DNA of 64,000 bases, taken from positions 12,846,364 through 12,910,363 of the forward strand of contig JAQFVV010000012.1 in NCBI GenBank assembly GCA_028023455.1. Direction: 5' to 3'. Below, piece after piece: positions 36,501 through 48,978 of this stretch. This stretch comes from Epiperipatus broadwayi. Its lineage: Eukaryota; Onychophora; Udeonychophora; Euonychophora; Peripatidae. The notes beneath the pieces are model-generated. The model made no database searches. It saw nothing but the letters and a program-made list of their open reading frames with translations, and had not been told where the DNA came from. Both the position numbers and the translations under genes were made by a program. How positions within the stretch are numbered: the first letter of the stretch is position 1; every line of letters starts with the position of its first letter.

Positions 36501-36614
36501 ATGAGTAGGCACTAGATAGGTATTTTATGCACAATCCTTCTGGTATCCATTGATTACTCTGGCATGCATTGAGTGGCACTACTGTATGGTGAGTTTTGAC
36601 TGTTTTAAAACTAT

Positions 36615-37915
36615 TTTTGCAATATCTACACATTTCCATACATTTTTCTTTACCACTTGAACCAATTAAATAAACATCCACGGTTTTTTGGAACTTGTTT
36701 GATACTTGGGATTATTAGATTCATGAGAAAAGTAATTTTGTTAATTTCAACACATCAAATATTTTGCCTGATTTTGAATAGAAAGTGTCAAATTAAAGCA
36801 CTTTTTATCATATCAAAGACATTAATCACTGGAAATGTTATTTTCATTCTAAATGCTTCTCTGATTTTAACTTCTTTTTTGTATGGACACTTGCTTTTGA
36901 CCATAAAAAAATTCTTGAAGAAAAAAATCTAGAAAAAATCTCATTTATAAATGTGAGCAGTGGTTTTGGGTTATTCAAAAATAAAGTATTCAATCCAAAA
37001 TATTGTAAAACTCATTTTTTGCTTTGATTCTAGTTGCATGTGAAATTGTCCAGAAGTAAAATACAATAGAGGGCATTATCAGATCTTCCGAAGCTGTGCT
37101 TTAATAGTTTTAATTCCATTCTTTTTGTATATTCACATCAAGTGATCAGTATCTATATTTTTCAAGACTTTTTAAGAAAAAAATTATATTAATATATCTA
37201 TAATACAATCTGAAATTACTGAGTTTAAATCTTCTGACTCTTATTCTCACTTATGTTGTTTTTCCACATTTTTTGTGTGCTTTCTTAATGCAATTTTTAA
37301 GCTGTCATTTTATCTTATCTATCATTGGAAAATTACAGCTTAAGAAATTATTTTCTCCAAAGTAATTTTTTTATTAATTTAAAATAACTTTAGTATTTTT
37401 TGTTTTCCCTTTTTTTATATTTGAGTTGCAGTTAATCTAGATTTTGCAACATGCTCAATATGGTTGACACATATCATAAGAGTCATGATTCATTACAAAA
37501 TAATTATGAGCATGTCATGATGGAAATTTAACTTATACCAAAAAAAATGTATCATTTTTAAATACATTATAATTTTATCAATATATCAAAATGATTTTAC
37601 AAGTGACAGTAGCTATCAGAAAAATCTTCAAAAACATGTAAAAATATTGCCCCCAAATACTTTTTATACACGCATTAAAGTTTGGATGGTCACGGATATT
37701 TTTTGACATTTTTACATTTATTAAATGCAAAAATGAATGATCAAAGCAGATAAATTTTAATTTTGTTGATAATTTGTCATGCATCCCAAAAATATAGCAT
37801 TTCTAAAAATTACATATCAGTAGCTGTTTATGAAATGTCTTATTTAAGCAGCTGTCTATTAAATGAAGAGTGATTTTTTTTTTTTTACAAAATTATATTT
37901 GGATTTTAACCATCC
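36615..37915. other. AT-rich DNA, no gene seen
   Basis: A 91-codon frame (36657-36932) and a 68-codon minus frame (37578-37784) show no recognisable domain. Confidence 0.5.
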
Positions 37916-37917
37916 AA

Positions 37918-39245
<1,328 letters not shown>

Positions 39246-39249
39246 TACA

Positions 39250-40325
39250 TACTCTAATGTTATTAAAGTATTGTATATTGTAATAGTCAGACAATGTATG
39301 ACTATATAATTTAACTTTATATTAATAGATTAGGGTTTTACTTGCCATTAAACATCAGGAATACACTGGTACATTTATATATTTAAACAATATTTGTTCT
39401 AATATGATGATGATGATTACTACACAGACCCCATTTGTAATACCTAGTTAGATCATAAAAACCATAAGTTACTTCTTATGAATGGACATGGAATGAATAT
39501 GCAGACCAGATAATATTACAAATAGAGATGTTACATTGTTTAACGCAATAACAAAACTATAGTTCATTAATAATTACGCTGCCTTTGCATAATCATAAAT
39601 AATATGGCTCTTTAATTATCATTTAACAAATATTATCCTTTATACATTCAAAAAGCTATGTTTTTGATAAACAGATGAAACAATTTTTGCTGAATTCCTA
39701 AAACTAAAATTATTATATATTCAAATTCACATTATCATTTTTTTCTACTTTAAAATTCATTAGCTAAATATTTTTATATTTTTAAATATATATATATTAT
39801 TGCTGAACCAATAATAAATCATTAAATATTATTAAATTACCTATAGTAACATCTCAAGAACTATATATCATAAATTTCGATAGCATTTTACTTTTAAATT
39901 TTTATTAAATTGTTTCTGCAACACACTCCTTATAAAAATTTAGATCAATTAACTTTGAGAAATTAACTTAATTTTTAATCATAAATTCATTGTGCAAAGA
40001 GTACAAAATATTATTGTCAAAATTCTAATTATTCCCTTCGGATTTTTTTATAAAATTATTTCAACTAATTTAACTATTATACTTATAATCTTTTATTTAT
40101 TTTTAAATTCTAAGCTTGCATTTTATTCTAAAATAACTTTATTAAAACAAATAATATATGCTTGCATTTTATACACAATTAATGAAGCTGTATAACAATA
40201 AATAAGCTAAGCACTTTCAGGAATTCTATGTTTCCATATCCATAGCTCTTTTCACTAATAGTTAGTAGATATCACAGTAATGTATGCAAATTTATGTAAT
40301 AATATTTAAATGGCTCACTTTTTAG
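39250..40325. other. AT-rich DNA, no gene seen
   Basis: No gene or named repeat recognised. Confidence 0.55.
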
Positions 40326-40329
40326 AAAT

Positions 40330-41480
40330 TGTAAAGGAGGCATCTCTTCTATTGATCAATTTAGGATCTTCTATGATGAAACATGCCTCCTTCACTTTGC
40401 ACTTCATGTCATAGCACTCAGTGCAAATTATCTCAGCTGACATGGACTGGAAAATGCGATCAGTAACTCTCTCATGGTCTACAAATATTGAGTTACCTTC
40501 AACCTTAGTTTGTGTTCTGTTATATATGTATCAGTGTTTTGATATCCTAGTGGCATGTTTGCTTTGGTTTCTCCATAGTACGTTGCTTGGCAACCTTCTT
40601 GGGGGCAAGTAATCTTGTATGTGACTTGGGGGGTTAGTTCAGGTGTGATTTTGTCCTTTTTATTGTTGATTAATCTATTAGTTGTAGAAGGAAAGTGAAA
40701 GCCTACTTCAAAATCATTGGAAAATATTTTAACTAAATGTTTAGTTATAGAGGGTATGTATGGTAGCAGAATCCAAGGTTTATTTTCTATAACTGGATTG
40801 AATCTAAGTTTGTGGTAAAACTGTTTGACTTTTCTATTGATAAGCCTGCATTGTATAATATGTTCTCCAAGTCTGCCATGTATATCATCAAATTATCTTT
40901 CTTGTCAACCTTGAATTTACATAATTGGTAATCTCTAAAAAGAAATGGAGACAAAGCTGCTAACTTGGAGGCTTGTGGTGCATTTGAACTGAGATGGACA
41001 TGGCATCTTATTTTCAATGGTTTAATTAACATTCTATAGTCAAAATGTGTTTGATTCCTTTGAATCTGAATGTCAATGTATTTGATCTCACACTTCTCAT
41101 CTGCCCATGTAATATTCAAAATTAATTTTGAAGCAATGTGGAGATCATTGGAAATGTTGTCAATTATGTTTTCTGGAGCCAACAAAAAATGTTATCTATG
41201 TATCAAGTGTAGACCATATTGTTATGTTATTGTGGTATTTAGGGATAATTTGTTTTTTTTTTGTAGTCATTGAGCATGATGTTAGAAATAATCCCACTCA
41301 TGGCAAGATCCATGGGCGAAACATTCTTTAGCATAACCATTTTCCCAAACACTGCACAGATGTTCTCATCAAGCCATGTGAGGAAGTCAATGATAAGTCC
41401 TTATTTCTTAATTTATTGCAGATAATATCAATAGATGCTTTTCTATCAATAGAGCTATAAAGTTTATTGATGTCAAGTGC
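40330..41480 (-). pseudogene. Penelope-like element relic: reverse transcriptase plus GIY-YIG
   Basis: Minus strand, in order: near 41460-41400 'YSSIDRKASIDIICNKLRN' (finger/palm start); near 41310 SPMDLAMSGIISNIMLND (the 'GSPLSP.LANI.M' block); near 41210 'YIDNIF' (catalytic YVDD altered to YIDN). Then a 132-codon open frame (40787-41185) has ENIIDNISNDLH, LNITWADEKCEIKYIDIQIQ and the following 'Y...KPLKIRCHVHLSSNAP' thumb block. Near 40650-40340 comes an endonuclease with ITCPQEGCQATYYGETKAN and a C-terminal CKVKEACFIIEDPKLINRRD. RT followed by GIY-YIG defines PLEs. Frameshifts and the lost catalytic Asp make it dead. It is more complete than the copies at 42.9-46.7 kb and comes from a different PLE lineage. 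Confidence 0.8.
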
Positions 41481-41489
41481 AGAAACTTT

Positions 41490-42925
41490 AAAATGCAGTT
41501 CAACAAATGATTTCTTAACAATATGTGTACTGATAGCAAAGTAAATAGTAAAGAATATTAAGTCAAAGGGTTAATCATGCATACATTGAAAATATATAAG
41601 GAATACTATTAGACAAACATATAACAAATAATATAAATGGTCATGTCATGGTGTGACATTGGTTATTTTAATTAATTTAAAAGAGAAAGGCTCTTACTGT
41701 TTAAGTACTCAATTTCATAGCCACAATGAAAAAGTGAAGCATTTTGGAAGAAAGTTATCTAAAATTTTATTTAAAAAAAAATTCAGACTTCTCAAACCCC
41801 CCCCCCCCGCCTATTCTCTTCACATTTTCTTATGTTGGACTGTTCCAAATTGTTGAATTCGACCATTTGTACTTTTGAAATATAAAGCTGAGATAATAAT
41901 AATAATAATAATAATAAAAACATCTGTACGAATGAAAAATCATAACATTTCATAAATTGATGAGATGATCAGGCACAATTCTTCACCAGAGTCCTTCTAA
42001 CATAATAGTTCTTACAATTTATGCATTTTTCTCATTATAAATGTTTATGGCTCCTTGTTGCTTTTGAATGGCACATTCTGGACATATTTATATTAGTAGA
42101 GGGTGGTTTTGTTCCATTCCTTATGTATATTTCCATCATGCATGGACCCAATTCCTTATGTATATTTCCATCATGCATGGACCCAGCTTATTATGCACTT
42201 CAATGTAGACAGATAGCTATTAACTTCACATGTCTATAGTGAGCAAATGCTCCACCTGATGACAATCAATCATTCTAGCCAAAGTATATCATATTTTGCA
42301 ATATATCTATACAGATTTATATATATATATATGGTTTGCATTTAAATATATATATATACTATAGAATACAGTTATTTATTATTTGTGACATTACTGTCAT
42401 TAAAATTTTATCTGAATAAACCATTCTAATTTCTTTTTTTTAAAAAAAAAAAAAAAAAATCATAACAATTTTCTAAATTTATAAGATATTTGAAACTTAT
42501 CTGATCATTTAGTTTGTATGAAAAATCTGTTTGCTTCCTTAATTTTTGAAATGGAAAATAAAAATTGACATTTGTAGGAATGTTATTCAAACAGTGTCCA
42601 TATTGTAAAATGTTCGAAAAATAACTGCCTCAACAAAGTTGACTTTCCATGGCAAATGCACAATTTTAAAGGAGTTATAATTGTTTTTCTTTTTATATAC
42701 AGTGTCATTTCCATTGTTTATTCGCAGAGCATGCCTATTGTTGCATTATATAAATATTGCAATTATTGATTCATTTAAATAATAATAATAATAATAATAC
42801 TTATGGCTATTATTCTCCTCTTATATTTGGTTGCTTAGTACAAGACTTCATCTTTTTCCCATTGCTATGACTTTTTTTATCATTTAAGTCATTGTTTACA
42901 CTTATTATAAATACTACTTCTTTTC
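41490..42925. other. AT-rich DNA with short repeats
   Basis: No gene. It holds a C run at about 41797-41807, ATA triplet runs near 41893-41918 and 42778-42799, a perfect 35-bp tandem duplication (42116-42185) and a poly-A stretch near 42440. Confidence 0.6.
42116..42185. repeat. perfect 35-bp tandem duplication
   Basis: The 35 bases at 42116-42150 are repeated exactly at 42151-42185, containing 'ccatcatgcatggaccca'. Confidence 0.95.
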
Positions 42926-42991
42926 CCATGCATTGATTTCTATTATAACATATATCATTTACACCTTTTTAGACACTTTATCAAACTTTGA

Positions 42992-43048
42992 TTTGTATTA
43001 AACTAACAGTTTCGACTGTCCTGCAGTCATTATCAGAGCTACAATATT
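42992..43048 (-). ncRNA. hammerhead-like motif in the PLE tail, left copy
   Basis: Minus strand: CTGATAA (G to A change at position 8), stem II GACTG-CAGGA-CAGTC preceded by one extra T, GAAA, then ACTGTTAGT as a short stem III. Flanking TTGTA and TACAA can pair as an outer stem I. Decayed relative to the right copy. Confidence 0.45.
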
Positions 43049-43569
43049 CAAATATATAATTATACAATTATTACACTTATCCACAAATTGATATACATAA
43101 TTAAATACAAAATAAAAACAAAAATAATTATACATTTTAATATGACCTTTATAAATAATGATTTCCCATTTTATTATTTTACCTTTTAAATAATTTTATC
43201 AACATTTTATATTAATTTATTTTATATCACTTTATTTTATTTTTTAAAATATTATTTAATATAATAATTATAACTTTAACTTTTATATTACTATTTAATG
43301 TATATTACTATCATTTTTCTTATATTATAAAATCAACTTCTAATCTTGTCTTATTTTTATTAAATATTTTTATCAATTAACTTTACCCACATTACAAATT
43401 ATTTTTTGTTTTTATTACAAAAAATTACTTACCTCTTGTTAATTCTATTTCCAAAACCCAACTGACAAAAAAATTCAAAATTTGTATTTTTTTAACACTC
43501 CCTCTATTGTCATTTTCTTTAACTTTTTTCTTTTTACCTTTTCAAATTCTAATTATTATTAACAATTGT

Positions 43570-43842
43570 TTATAAAATTATTATCCTTACCCTGAAATCC
43601 CTATGAAGACTTAGTTTTATACTCTTAATCAAGACTGCCTCTTTAATTTTCCTATCTATTCTATTATTTGTGTAATTAATCATTTTTATACAATCTTTTT
43701 CAAACCTATGACCTGTTTCTAATGAATGCAAATAAATAGGTGATCTCTTATCATATTTATGTTGAATTAATCTGGTATAAATTGAATTCTTTGTTTCTCC
43801 CACATAATTAGTTTTTATATGTTTACTTTTACATGATTTCAA
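43570..43842 (-). pseudogene. Penelope-like GIY-YIG endonuclease, left copy
   Basis: A 90-codon open frame. KTNYVGETKNSIYTRLIQHK is the GIY-YIG core (YVGET, with the Arg of 'TRL..H' present), then SPIYLHSLETGHRFE (H..E.GH block), then IDRKIKEAVLIKSIKLSL (EA..I block with the conserved Glu). This order is typical of PLE endonucleases. It is preceded on the same strand by an RT thumb frame (43936-44345) in another frame, so at least one frameshift lies between them. In the right arm the same sequence is interrupted exactly inside 'KTNYVGET' by a 136-bp insertion. The frame lacks the RT catalytic core upstream, so I call it part of a dead element, although this domain itself looks fairly intact. 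Confidence 0.8.
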
Positions 43843-43935
43843 TTCAATTTTATATACACCATTTATGTTTTTTCTACTTTTCTTACATACTTATTATCTA
43901 ATATATTAAGTATATTCTTCCTCTTCTTTTATTTA

Positions 43936-44345
43936 CTATCTTAAATTTATTACATTATTAAACTTTTTGTTAATTCTAATAATTATTCTATTCATACTTT
44001 TTACAATAGTGTTATTATAAGTTTTAATACCTATATATTTATTCTTATCTATTTTATTTTTTCTACTTACTATCCCATTACTTGTATTAAATTTTTCTTC
44101 AAATTTTTTTCTATTTTTTTCTATAACTTTTTCTGGATATTCATTATCTCTAAACTCTTTAATTATTAATTCTATCTGTCTTCTATAATCTTTCTCATCT
44201 GAGCAATAATTCCAAGCTCTATATATTCTTGAATTTATACTACTTATTTTATATTTAATATTTATATTTGAATTCCAATTAGTTATATTGCTATCTACAT
44301 TAATTTTTTTATATACAGATGTCTCTATCTTGCATTTACCATTTT
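43936..44345 (-). pseudogene. Penelope-like reverse transcriptase C-terminal part, left copy
   Basis: The open frame reads, within the element, KIETSVYKKINVDSNITNW, then NSRIYRAWNYCSDEKDY, then IELIIKEFRDNEYPEKVIEK, ending before the endonuclease. The same order is seen after the palm in PLE reverse transcriptases: 'T.VYRK...T', 'RA...CS....', 'EI..I...F..NGYP...I'. The first ~25 residues of the longer open frame (to 44427) come from the palindrome junction and opposite arm, not from the element. The catalytic YxDD region is absent through truncation. In the right arm the same region starts near 44440 on the plus strand and is broken at 44700 by insertion D2. Confidence 0.75.
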
Positions 44346-44707
44346 TATATGATTTTTCTAACAAAATCCAAATGATAAATGCCAGATAGAGACATCTATA
44401 TATAAAAAAAAATAATGTAGATAGCAATATAACTAATTGGAATTCAAATACAGATGTTAAATATAAAATAAGTAGTATAAATGCAAGAATATATAGAGCT
44501 TGGAATTATTGCTCAGGTGAGGAGGATTATAAAAGACAGATAGAATTAATAATTAAAGAGTTTAGAGATAATGAATATCCAGAAAAAGTTATAGAAGAAA
44601 ATATAAGAAAATTGGAAGAGAAATTTAATACAAATAATGGAATAGTAAGTAGAAAAAATAAAATAGATAAGAATAAATATATAGGTATTAAAACTTATTC
44701 AGTATTG

Positions 44708-45472
44708 CAGATGTCACTATATAAATGAATACTCCCACTTTTTCAAACCCAAGATAAAGTCTTTAAGAAAATATAGAATGAATCACCTATATTTTCGACC
44801 CAACCGTTTATGTATGGGCAAATCTGAAGTGTTTGAAATGAAGAGCGTGAAGTTATTAATTGATCACTTTAAATTACTTTTTTTTTTACATCGTAAATGA
44901 ATGACACCAATGAAATTTCTAGAATTTACGATACATCATTCTTATAATTAAACATATGTAAACAAGACATTTATTTTTTTATACATATATGGTTGGGTCG
45001 AAAATATAGGTGATTTATTCTATATTTTCTTAAAGACTTTATCTTGGGTTTGAAAAAGTGGGAGTATTCATTTATATAGTGACATCTGCAAAGCGCATGT
45101 GTATCAGCTTATTGGCTTATTAATATTATAGATTATAAAAAAAAACATTGTGCTATATAAAAAAATAAATGTCTTGTTTACATATGTTTAATTATAAGAA
45201 TGACGTATCATAAATTCTAGAAATTTCATTTGCGTCATTCATTTACGATGTAAAAAAAAAGTAATTTAAAGTGATCAATTACTAACTTCACGCTCTTCAT
45301 TTCAAACACTTCACATTTGCCCATACATATATGGTTGGGTCGAAAATATAGGTAATTCATTCTATATTTTCTTAAAGACTTTATCTTGGGTTTGAAAAAG
45401 TGGGAGCATTCATTTATATAGTGACATCTGCAAAGTGCATGTGTATCAGCTTATTGGCTTATTAATATTATA
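44708..45472 (+). mobile_element. family D element, copy D2
   Basis: A 765-bp insertion flanked by the 8-bp direct repeat CAGTATTG (44700-44707 and 45473-45480). Inside, the segment 'atatggttgggtcgaaaatat' to 'ggcttattaatattata' occurs at about 44985 and again at about 45327, giving a tandem unit of about 342 bp. The first ~275 bp is an inverted truncated copy of the same unit. It shares the GAATGACG...CGTCATTC hairpin and unit length with D1 (11051). No coding frame. Confidence 0.85.
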
Positions 45473-45683
45473 CAGTATTGTAAAAAGTATGAATAGAATA
45501 ATTATTAGAATTAACAAAATGTTTAATAATGTAAATAAAATTTAAGATAGTAAATAAAAGAAGGAAGAATATACTTAATATATTAGATAATAGGTATGTA
45601 AGAAAAGTAGAAAAAAACATAAATGGTATATATAAAATTGAATGCAAATCATGTAAAAGTAAAAATATAAAAACTAATTATGT

Positions 45684-45819
45684 AAATAATATTTATTTTA
45701 TAAGGCGTAAACAGTATTGAAATTAAACTGAGAGACTGCAACCTCTCTCGCACTCACCACCATCCAATTGGCTGTTGGATGGTGATGAACATGAGTGTTT
45801 GCAGTCTCTGTTTAATTTC
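45684..45819. mobile_element. short palindromic element G, copy 2
   Basis: A 136-bp insertion with arms 'gaaattaaactgagagactgca' (left) and its approximate complement (right), around a second inner hairpin (ccatccaa..ttggatgg). A 15-bp direct repeat (AAAAACTAATTATGT) flanks it at 45669-45683 and 45820-45834. The intact left PLE arm has this target only once, confirming the duplication. Related to 9824-9976. Confidence 0.9.
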
Positions 45820-46556
45820 AAAAACTAATTATGTGGGAAAAACAAAGAATTCAATTTATACCAGATTAATTCAACATAAATATGATAAGAGATCACCTAT
45901 TAAAAAGATTGTATAAAAATGATTAATTATACAAATAATAGAAGGGATAGGAAAATTAAAGAGGTAATCTTGATTAAGAGTATAAAACCAAGTTTTAATA
46001 AGAATTTTGGAGTAAGAACAATAATTTTATAAACAATTGTTAATAATAATTAGAATTTGAAAAGGTAAAAAGAAAAGAGTTAAAGAAAATGACAATAGAA
46101 GGGGTGTTAAACAAATACAAATTTTGAATTTTTTTGTCAGTTGGGTTTTGGAAATAGAATTACAAGAGGTAAGTAATTTTTTGTAATAAGAAACAAAAAA
46201 TAATTTGTAATGTGGGTAAAGTTAATTGATGGAAATATTTAATAAAAATAAGACAAGATTAGAAGTTGATTTTATAATATAAAAAAAATGATAATAATAT
46301 GCATTAAATAGTAAAATAAATGTTAAAGTTATAATTATTATATTAAATAATATTTTAAAAAATAAAATAAAGTGATACAAAATAAATTAATATAAAATAT
46401 TCATAAAATTATTTAAAAGGTAAAATAATAAAATGGGAAATGATTATTTCTAAAGGTCATATTAAAATGTATAATTAATTTTGTTTATATTGTGTACTTA
46501 ATTATATATATCAATATGTGGATAAGTGTAATAATTGTATAATTATATATTTGAAT

Positions 46557-46612
46557 ATTGTAGCTCTGATGATGACTGCAGGACAGTCGAAACTGTTAGT
46601 TTAATACAAATA
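46557..46612 (+). ncRNA. hammerhead-like motif in the PLE tail, right copy
   Basis: Plus strand: CTGATGA intact, one extra T, stem II GACTG-CAGGA-CAGTC (five perfect pairs), GAAA, short stem III ACT-GTT-AGT, triplet GTT. An outer stem I TTGTA/TACAA is separated from the core by unpaired GCT and TAA. The core is right but the extra base and open inner stem I make activity doubtful. PLE terminal repeats are known to carry such motifs. Confidence 0.55.
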
Positions 46613-46689
46613 AAAGTTTGATAAGGTGTCTAAAAAGGTGTAAATGGTATATGTTATTATAAATGCACGAGATCTTCAACACAATACAA

Positions 46690-47335
46690 TTGTTATTATA
46701 TATATATATGTTTGAATGAATTTCTCTAATGTTTATATTTTTTGATTAAACACTAAAATTAATTTTATTACAAATATATATGTGTGATTTCATGGTAAAT
46801 GACCTACCATTCCCACTATTTAACACAGCCTTAGTATGTTGTCTTAATTGATCATACATTTATATTTTCAAACAGTGTTTTAGCAAAACTTATTATTTAC
46901 TTTATATTAACATCCTAATTTTAAAAAATCCAATATTTCAGGTGTCTAAGGTTTGTGTGAGTGCAATTTTAAGCTACCCTCACAATATTTATGATTAATA
47001 TCCAACACTTAATTCTTTAACTATTTCATAAAAATTAGCATGGCTACCACTATCATTTTGAGATTATAATTTCTTTGTCTTCATTTTAAAATTTTAGGAA
47101 AACTGAGTGGACTATACATGCACATGTGCCATCATTCTCTGCACATTTTTCTTCTTTTTATAGATGTATGTCATATTTTTCTCTGACAAAAATGATTTTT
47201 TTATTAATTTTTTATGAATAAGGGCAATTGTTATCTTTTTTGATCAATTTATTAGATTGTGCAGAGAAAATATTACCTAAGCAAAATAGACTGCAAAATT
47301 GTATTAAGAAGTAGATTCAGCAAGTTCCGATGAAT
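46690..47335. other. AT-rich DNA, no gene seen
   Basis: No gene or repeat recognised before the piggyBac relic. Confidence 0.55.
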
Positions 47336-47339
47336 TTGT

Positions 47340-48180
47340 AATTTTTAGATCTTTTGATTCTGAGGATAAAAATCTTTTAGTTTGACATTAGAAGAAGAAG
47401 ATCTATTACCAACCAAAAGATGAAGAAAAGGCAAAAGTGCACAGAGCATTGCAATTAATGAGGCTATAACAAAATTAACAGAGCATAATACCATGAAGCA
47501 ATATAATTCTTTAAAACCAATAAAGAGAGGCTTCAAGAGGTAAGTATGTGCTGATAGCTACAATGAATATGTTTATCACATAGAAATGTATTCCATCAAT
47601 GAATCCAATTCAAATGCTAATCTATGTCTTGATCCTCGTGCTGTGAAGTTAGTAGTTCTGCCACATCTTGCAAAACAACATTACATTACTTTCTGTAGGA
47701 GATTTTTTTCAAGTGTAGAGCTAGCAAAGATAAGAAAATAAATTATATCTCTGTGGGACAATAAACATAAGATGAAAAGATATTTGAAGTAGCATCACTC
47801 AAATGCATAAAAAATGAAATGACAAGACTCTCATGTTGTTATTGATAAAAACAATGGTTTTTAATTTTTACTTTGGATGGGCAAAAAGCCAATAGCTATC
47901 ATTACAAATGCTTATTACTTCTTCTGGAAATCATGTTAATCAACAAACTAAAAATGGATCACAACAAACAATTCTATGTCCACCTGCAATAAAAATGTAT
48001 AAAAAGTATATAGGTCTAGTTGATTTGGCCAATCACAAGTGGAATCAATATTGTTGAGACAAGAAATCTCTGTGATGACTCTTGCAACTATTCTGGAATT
48101 GTTTTGACATGGCAACTTCAAATACATACCTTTTATATTCCATTTATATAGCATCTAAATATTTGATTATCATAAATTCC
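47340..48180 (+). pseudogene. piggyBac-type transposase relic
   Basis: Plus strand, across several frames: TMKQYNSLKPIKRGFKR (the 'Y.P.KPIKRGFK' block); CADSYNEYVYHIEMY ('AD...GY...FEVY'); KLVVLPHLAKQHYITF followed by CRRFFSSVELAK ('VVL.L...L.G..H.V..DNFFTS..L', with the catalytic Asp replaced); NKLYLCGTIN ('G.YACGT.R'); FGWAKSQ or WMGKKPIAI in the alternative frame ('W.DKKPV'). Then comes LCPPAIKMYKKYIGLVDLAN ('CP.A...YN..MGGVDL.DQ', Asp present), and a tail like 'FDMATSNTYLLY' ('LD.A..NAYILY'). This order is that of a piggyBac transposase, which cuts and pastes DNA at TTAA. Stops, frameshifts and the lost Asp make it dead. Minus-strand frames here are shadows. I did not locate its ends. Confidence 0.8.
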
Positions 48181-48229
48181 AGGGAATCTTGTTCCATATG
48201 TTAACTGATGAATTTTTTTAAGGTTAAAA

Positions 48230-48515
48230 TATTGTAAAAATTTAGTCTATTTTATATTATTTTATTTATTTCTGTTTTATTCCAGATATACTAATGTATT
48301 CAACTTTATTACAGAGCAATAAATATTGCTCACATTTAATATATCTTTGCTCAAGTCAATTAAAATTAAATATATTTAATTCACCATTTATAATAATTGT
48401 TAATTTATTTAAGATGTGAAATGAGAATACAATTATCTGCATTTTATGGCAAATAGTTGATATGATAAAAAGAGTTTAAACAAAATCAAAAGTTAGTGTT
48501 CAGATGTTAAAATCT
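48230..48515. other. AT-rich DNA, no gene seen
   Basis: A spacer between the piggyBac relic and family A copy A5 with nothing recognised. Confidence 0.6.
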
Positions 48516-48622
48516 TAAAATAGGCAAAACTCTCCATACAGTGGTGCCACTCAGTGCAATCCAGAGCAATCAATGGATGCCAGAAGGCTTGGGAACAAAA
48601 TTCCAATCTAGTGCCTACTCAT

Positions 48623-48676
48623 GCAATACCACCAGACTAGTTTCTAGCTTGTGGCTTTCATCAGGGACAAGCCTTG
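48623..48676 (-). ncRNA. hammerhead ribozyme, family A copy A5
   Basis: Core CTGATGA, stem II AGC-CACAA-GCT (same compensated pair as A3), GAAA, ACTAGT, GTC. Stem I is weaker (TTGTCC against TGGTGG, several G-T and one mismatch). Confidence 0.7.
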
Positions 48677-48978
48677 AATTTTTGAGCACTGCACCTAGAT
48701 CTTAGAATCCAATGCAACTCTCCAGCAGCCATCTTTTCTCTCTACTTAACTACAAAACTATGAATCTAAAATTGAAAACACAATAATATGTTCAATCCAA
48801 GCTTATTAGCTTATATATACATATAGATCTGAACTCATTTTACAACCCACACATTTCTGTGTCTTTGGTTTTTTAATAACCATAGACACCACTAACATAA
48901 GGCAGGATTGATATTAAACCACTAAACATCACATAATCACCATTTCTTATGCTTAATCATAACTGTTATTAAAACAGG

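Larger units (their letters stand above)
35726..36605. mobile_element. family A element, copy A4 (tandem plus inverted)
   Basis: A full minus-strand unit (35739-36181, 443 bp) is followed by the start of a second unit (36182 to about 36290), then an inverted plus-strand copy (about 36290-36605). A 9-bp direct repeat, TAAAACTAT, flanks it at 35717-35725 and 36606-36614. It is one of the best-preserved family A insertions and holds two hammerheads on opposite strands. The 85-codon frame at 36424-36681 is repeat-derived. Confidence 0.85.
44370..46050 (+). pseudogene. Penelope-like RT/GIY-YIG, right copy, twice interrupted
   Basis: A plus-strand mirror of the left arm. RT thumb sequence from about 44440 (sharing 'RAWNYCS' and 'EFRDNEYPEKVIE') is cut at 44700-44707 by a 765-bp family D element. 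It resumes at 45481 and is cut again at 45669-45683 by a 136-bp element in the endonuclease start. It resumes at 45820 with 'KTNYVGKTKNSIYTRLIQHK' (E to K at the position of the conserved Glu after YVG). The 'LHSLETGHRFE' block is deleted near 45900. The left arm gives the uninterrupted sequence, so both insertion points are defined to the base. Confidence 0.8.
42930..46665. mobile_element. two Penelope-like copies joined head-to-head
   Basis: The left arm (42930 to about 44342, minus) and right arm (about 44370-46665, plus) are near-identical inverted copies of one PLE, separated by only about 27 bp. Each arm holds the C-terminal part of the reverse transcriptase, the GIY-YIG endonuclease and a 3' tail with a hammerhead-like motif. 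Both lack the catalytic RT core, so both are 5'-truncated at nearly the same place. The right arm was hit by two later insertions (D2 at 44708-45472 and element G at 45684-45819). With these removed it is about 1.37 kb, against about 1.41 kb on the left. Head-to-head truncated pairs are typical of PLE insertion. Confidence 0.9.

Noticed and set aside
41070-41331. Two plus-strand frames of 67 codons
   Set aside because: Antisense to the Penelope-like reverse transcriptase relic.
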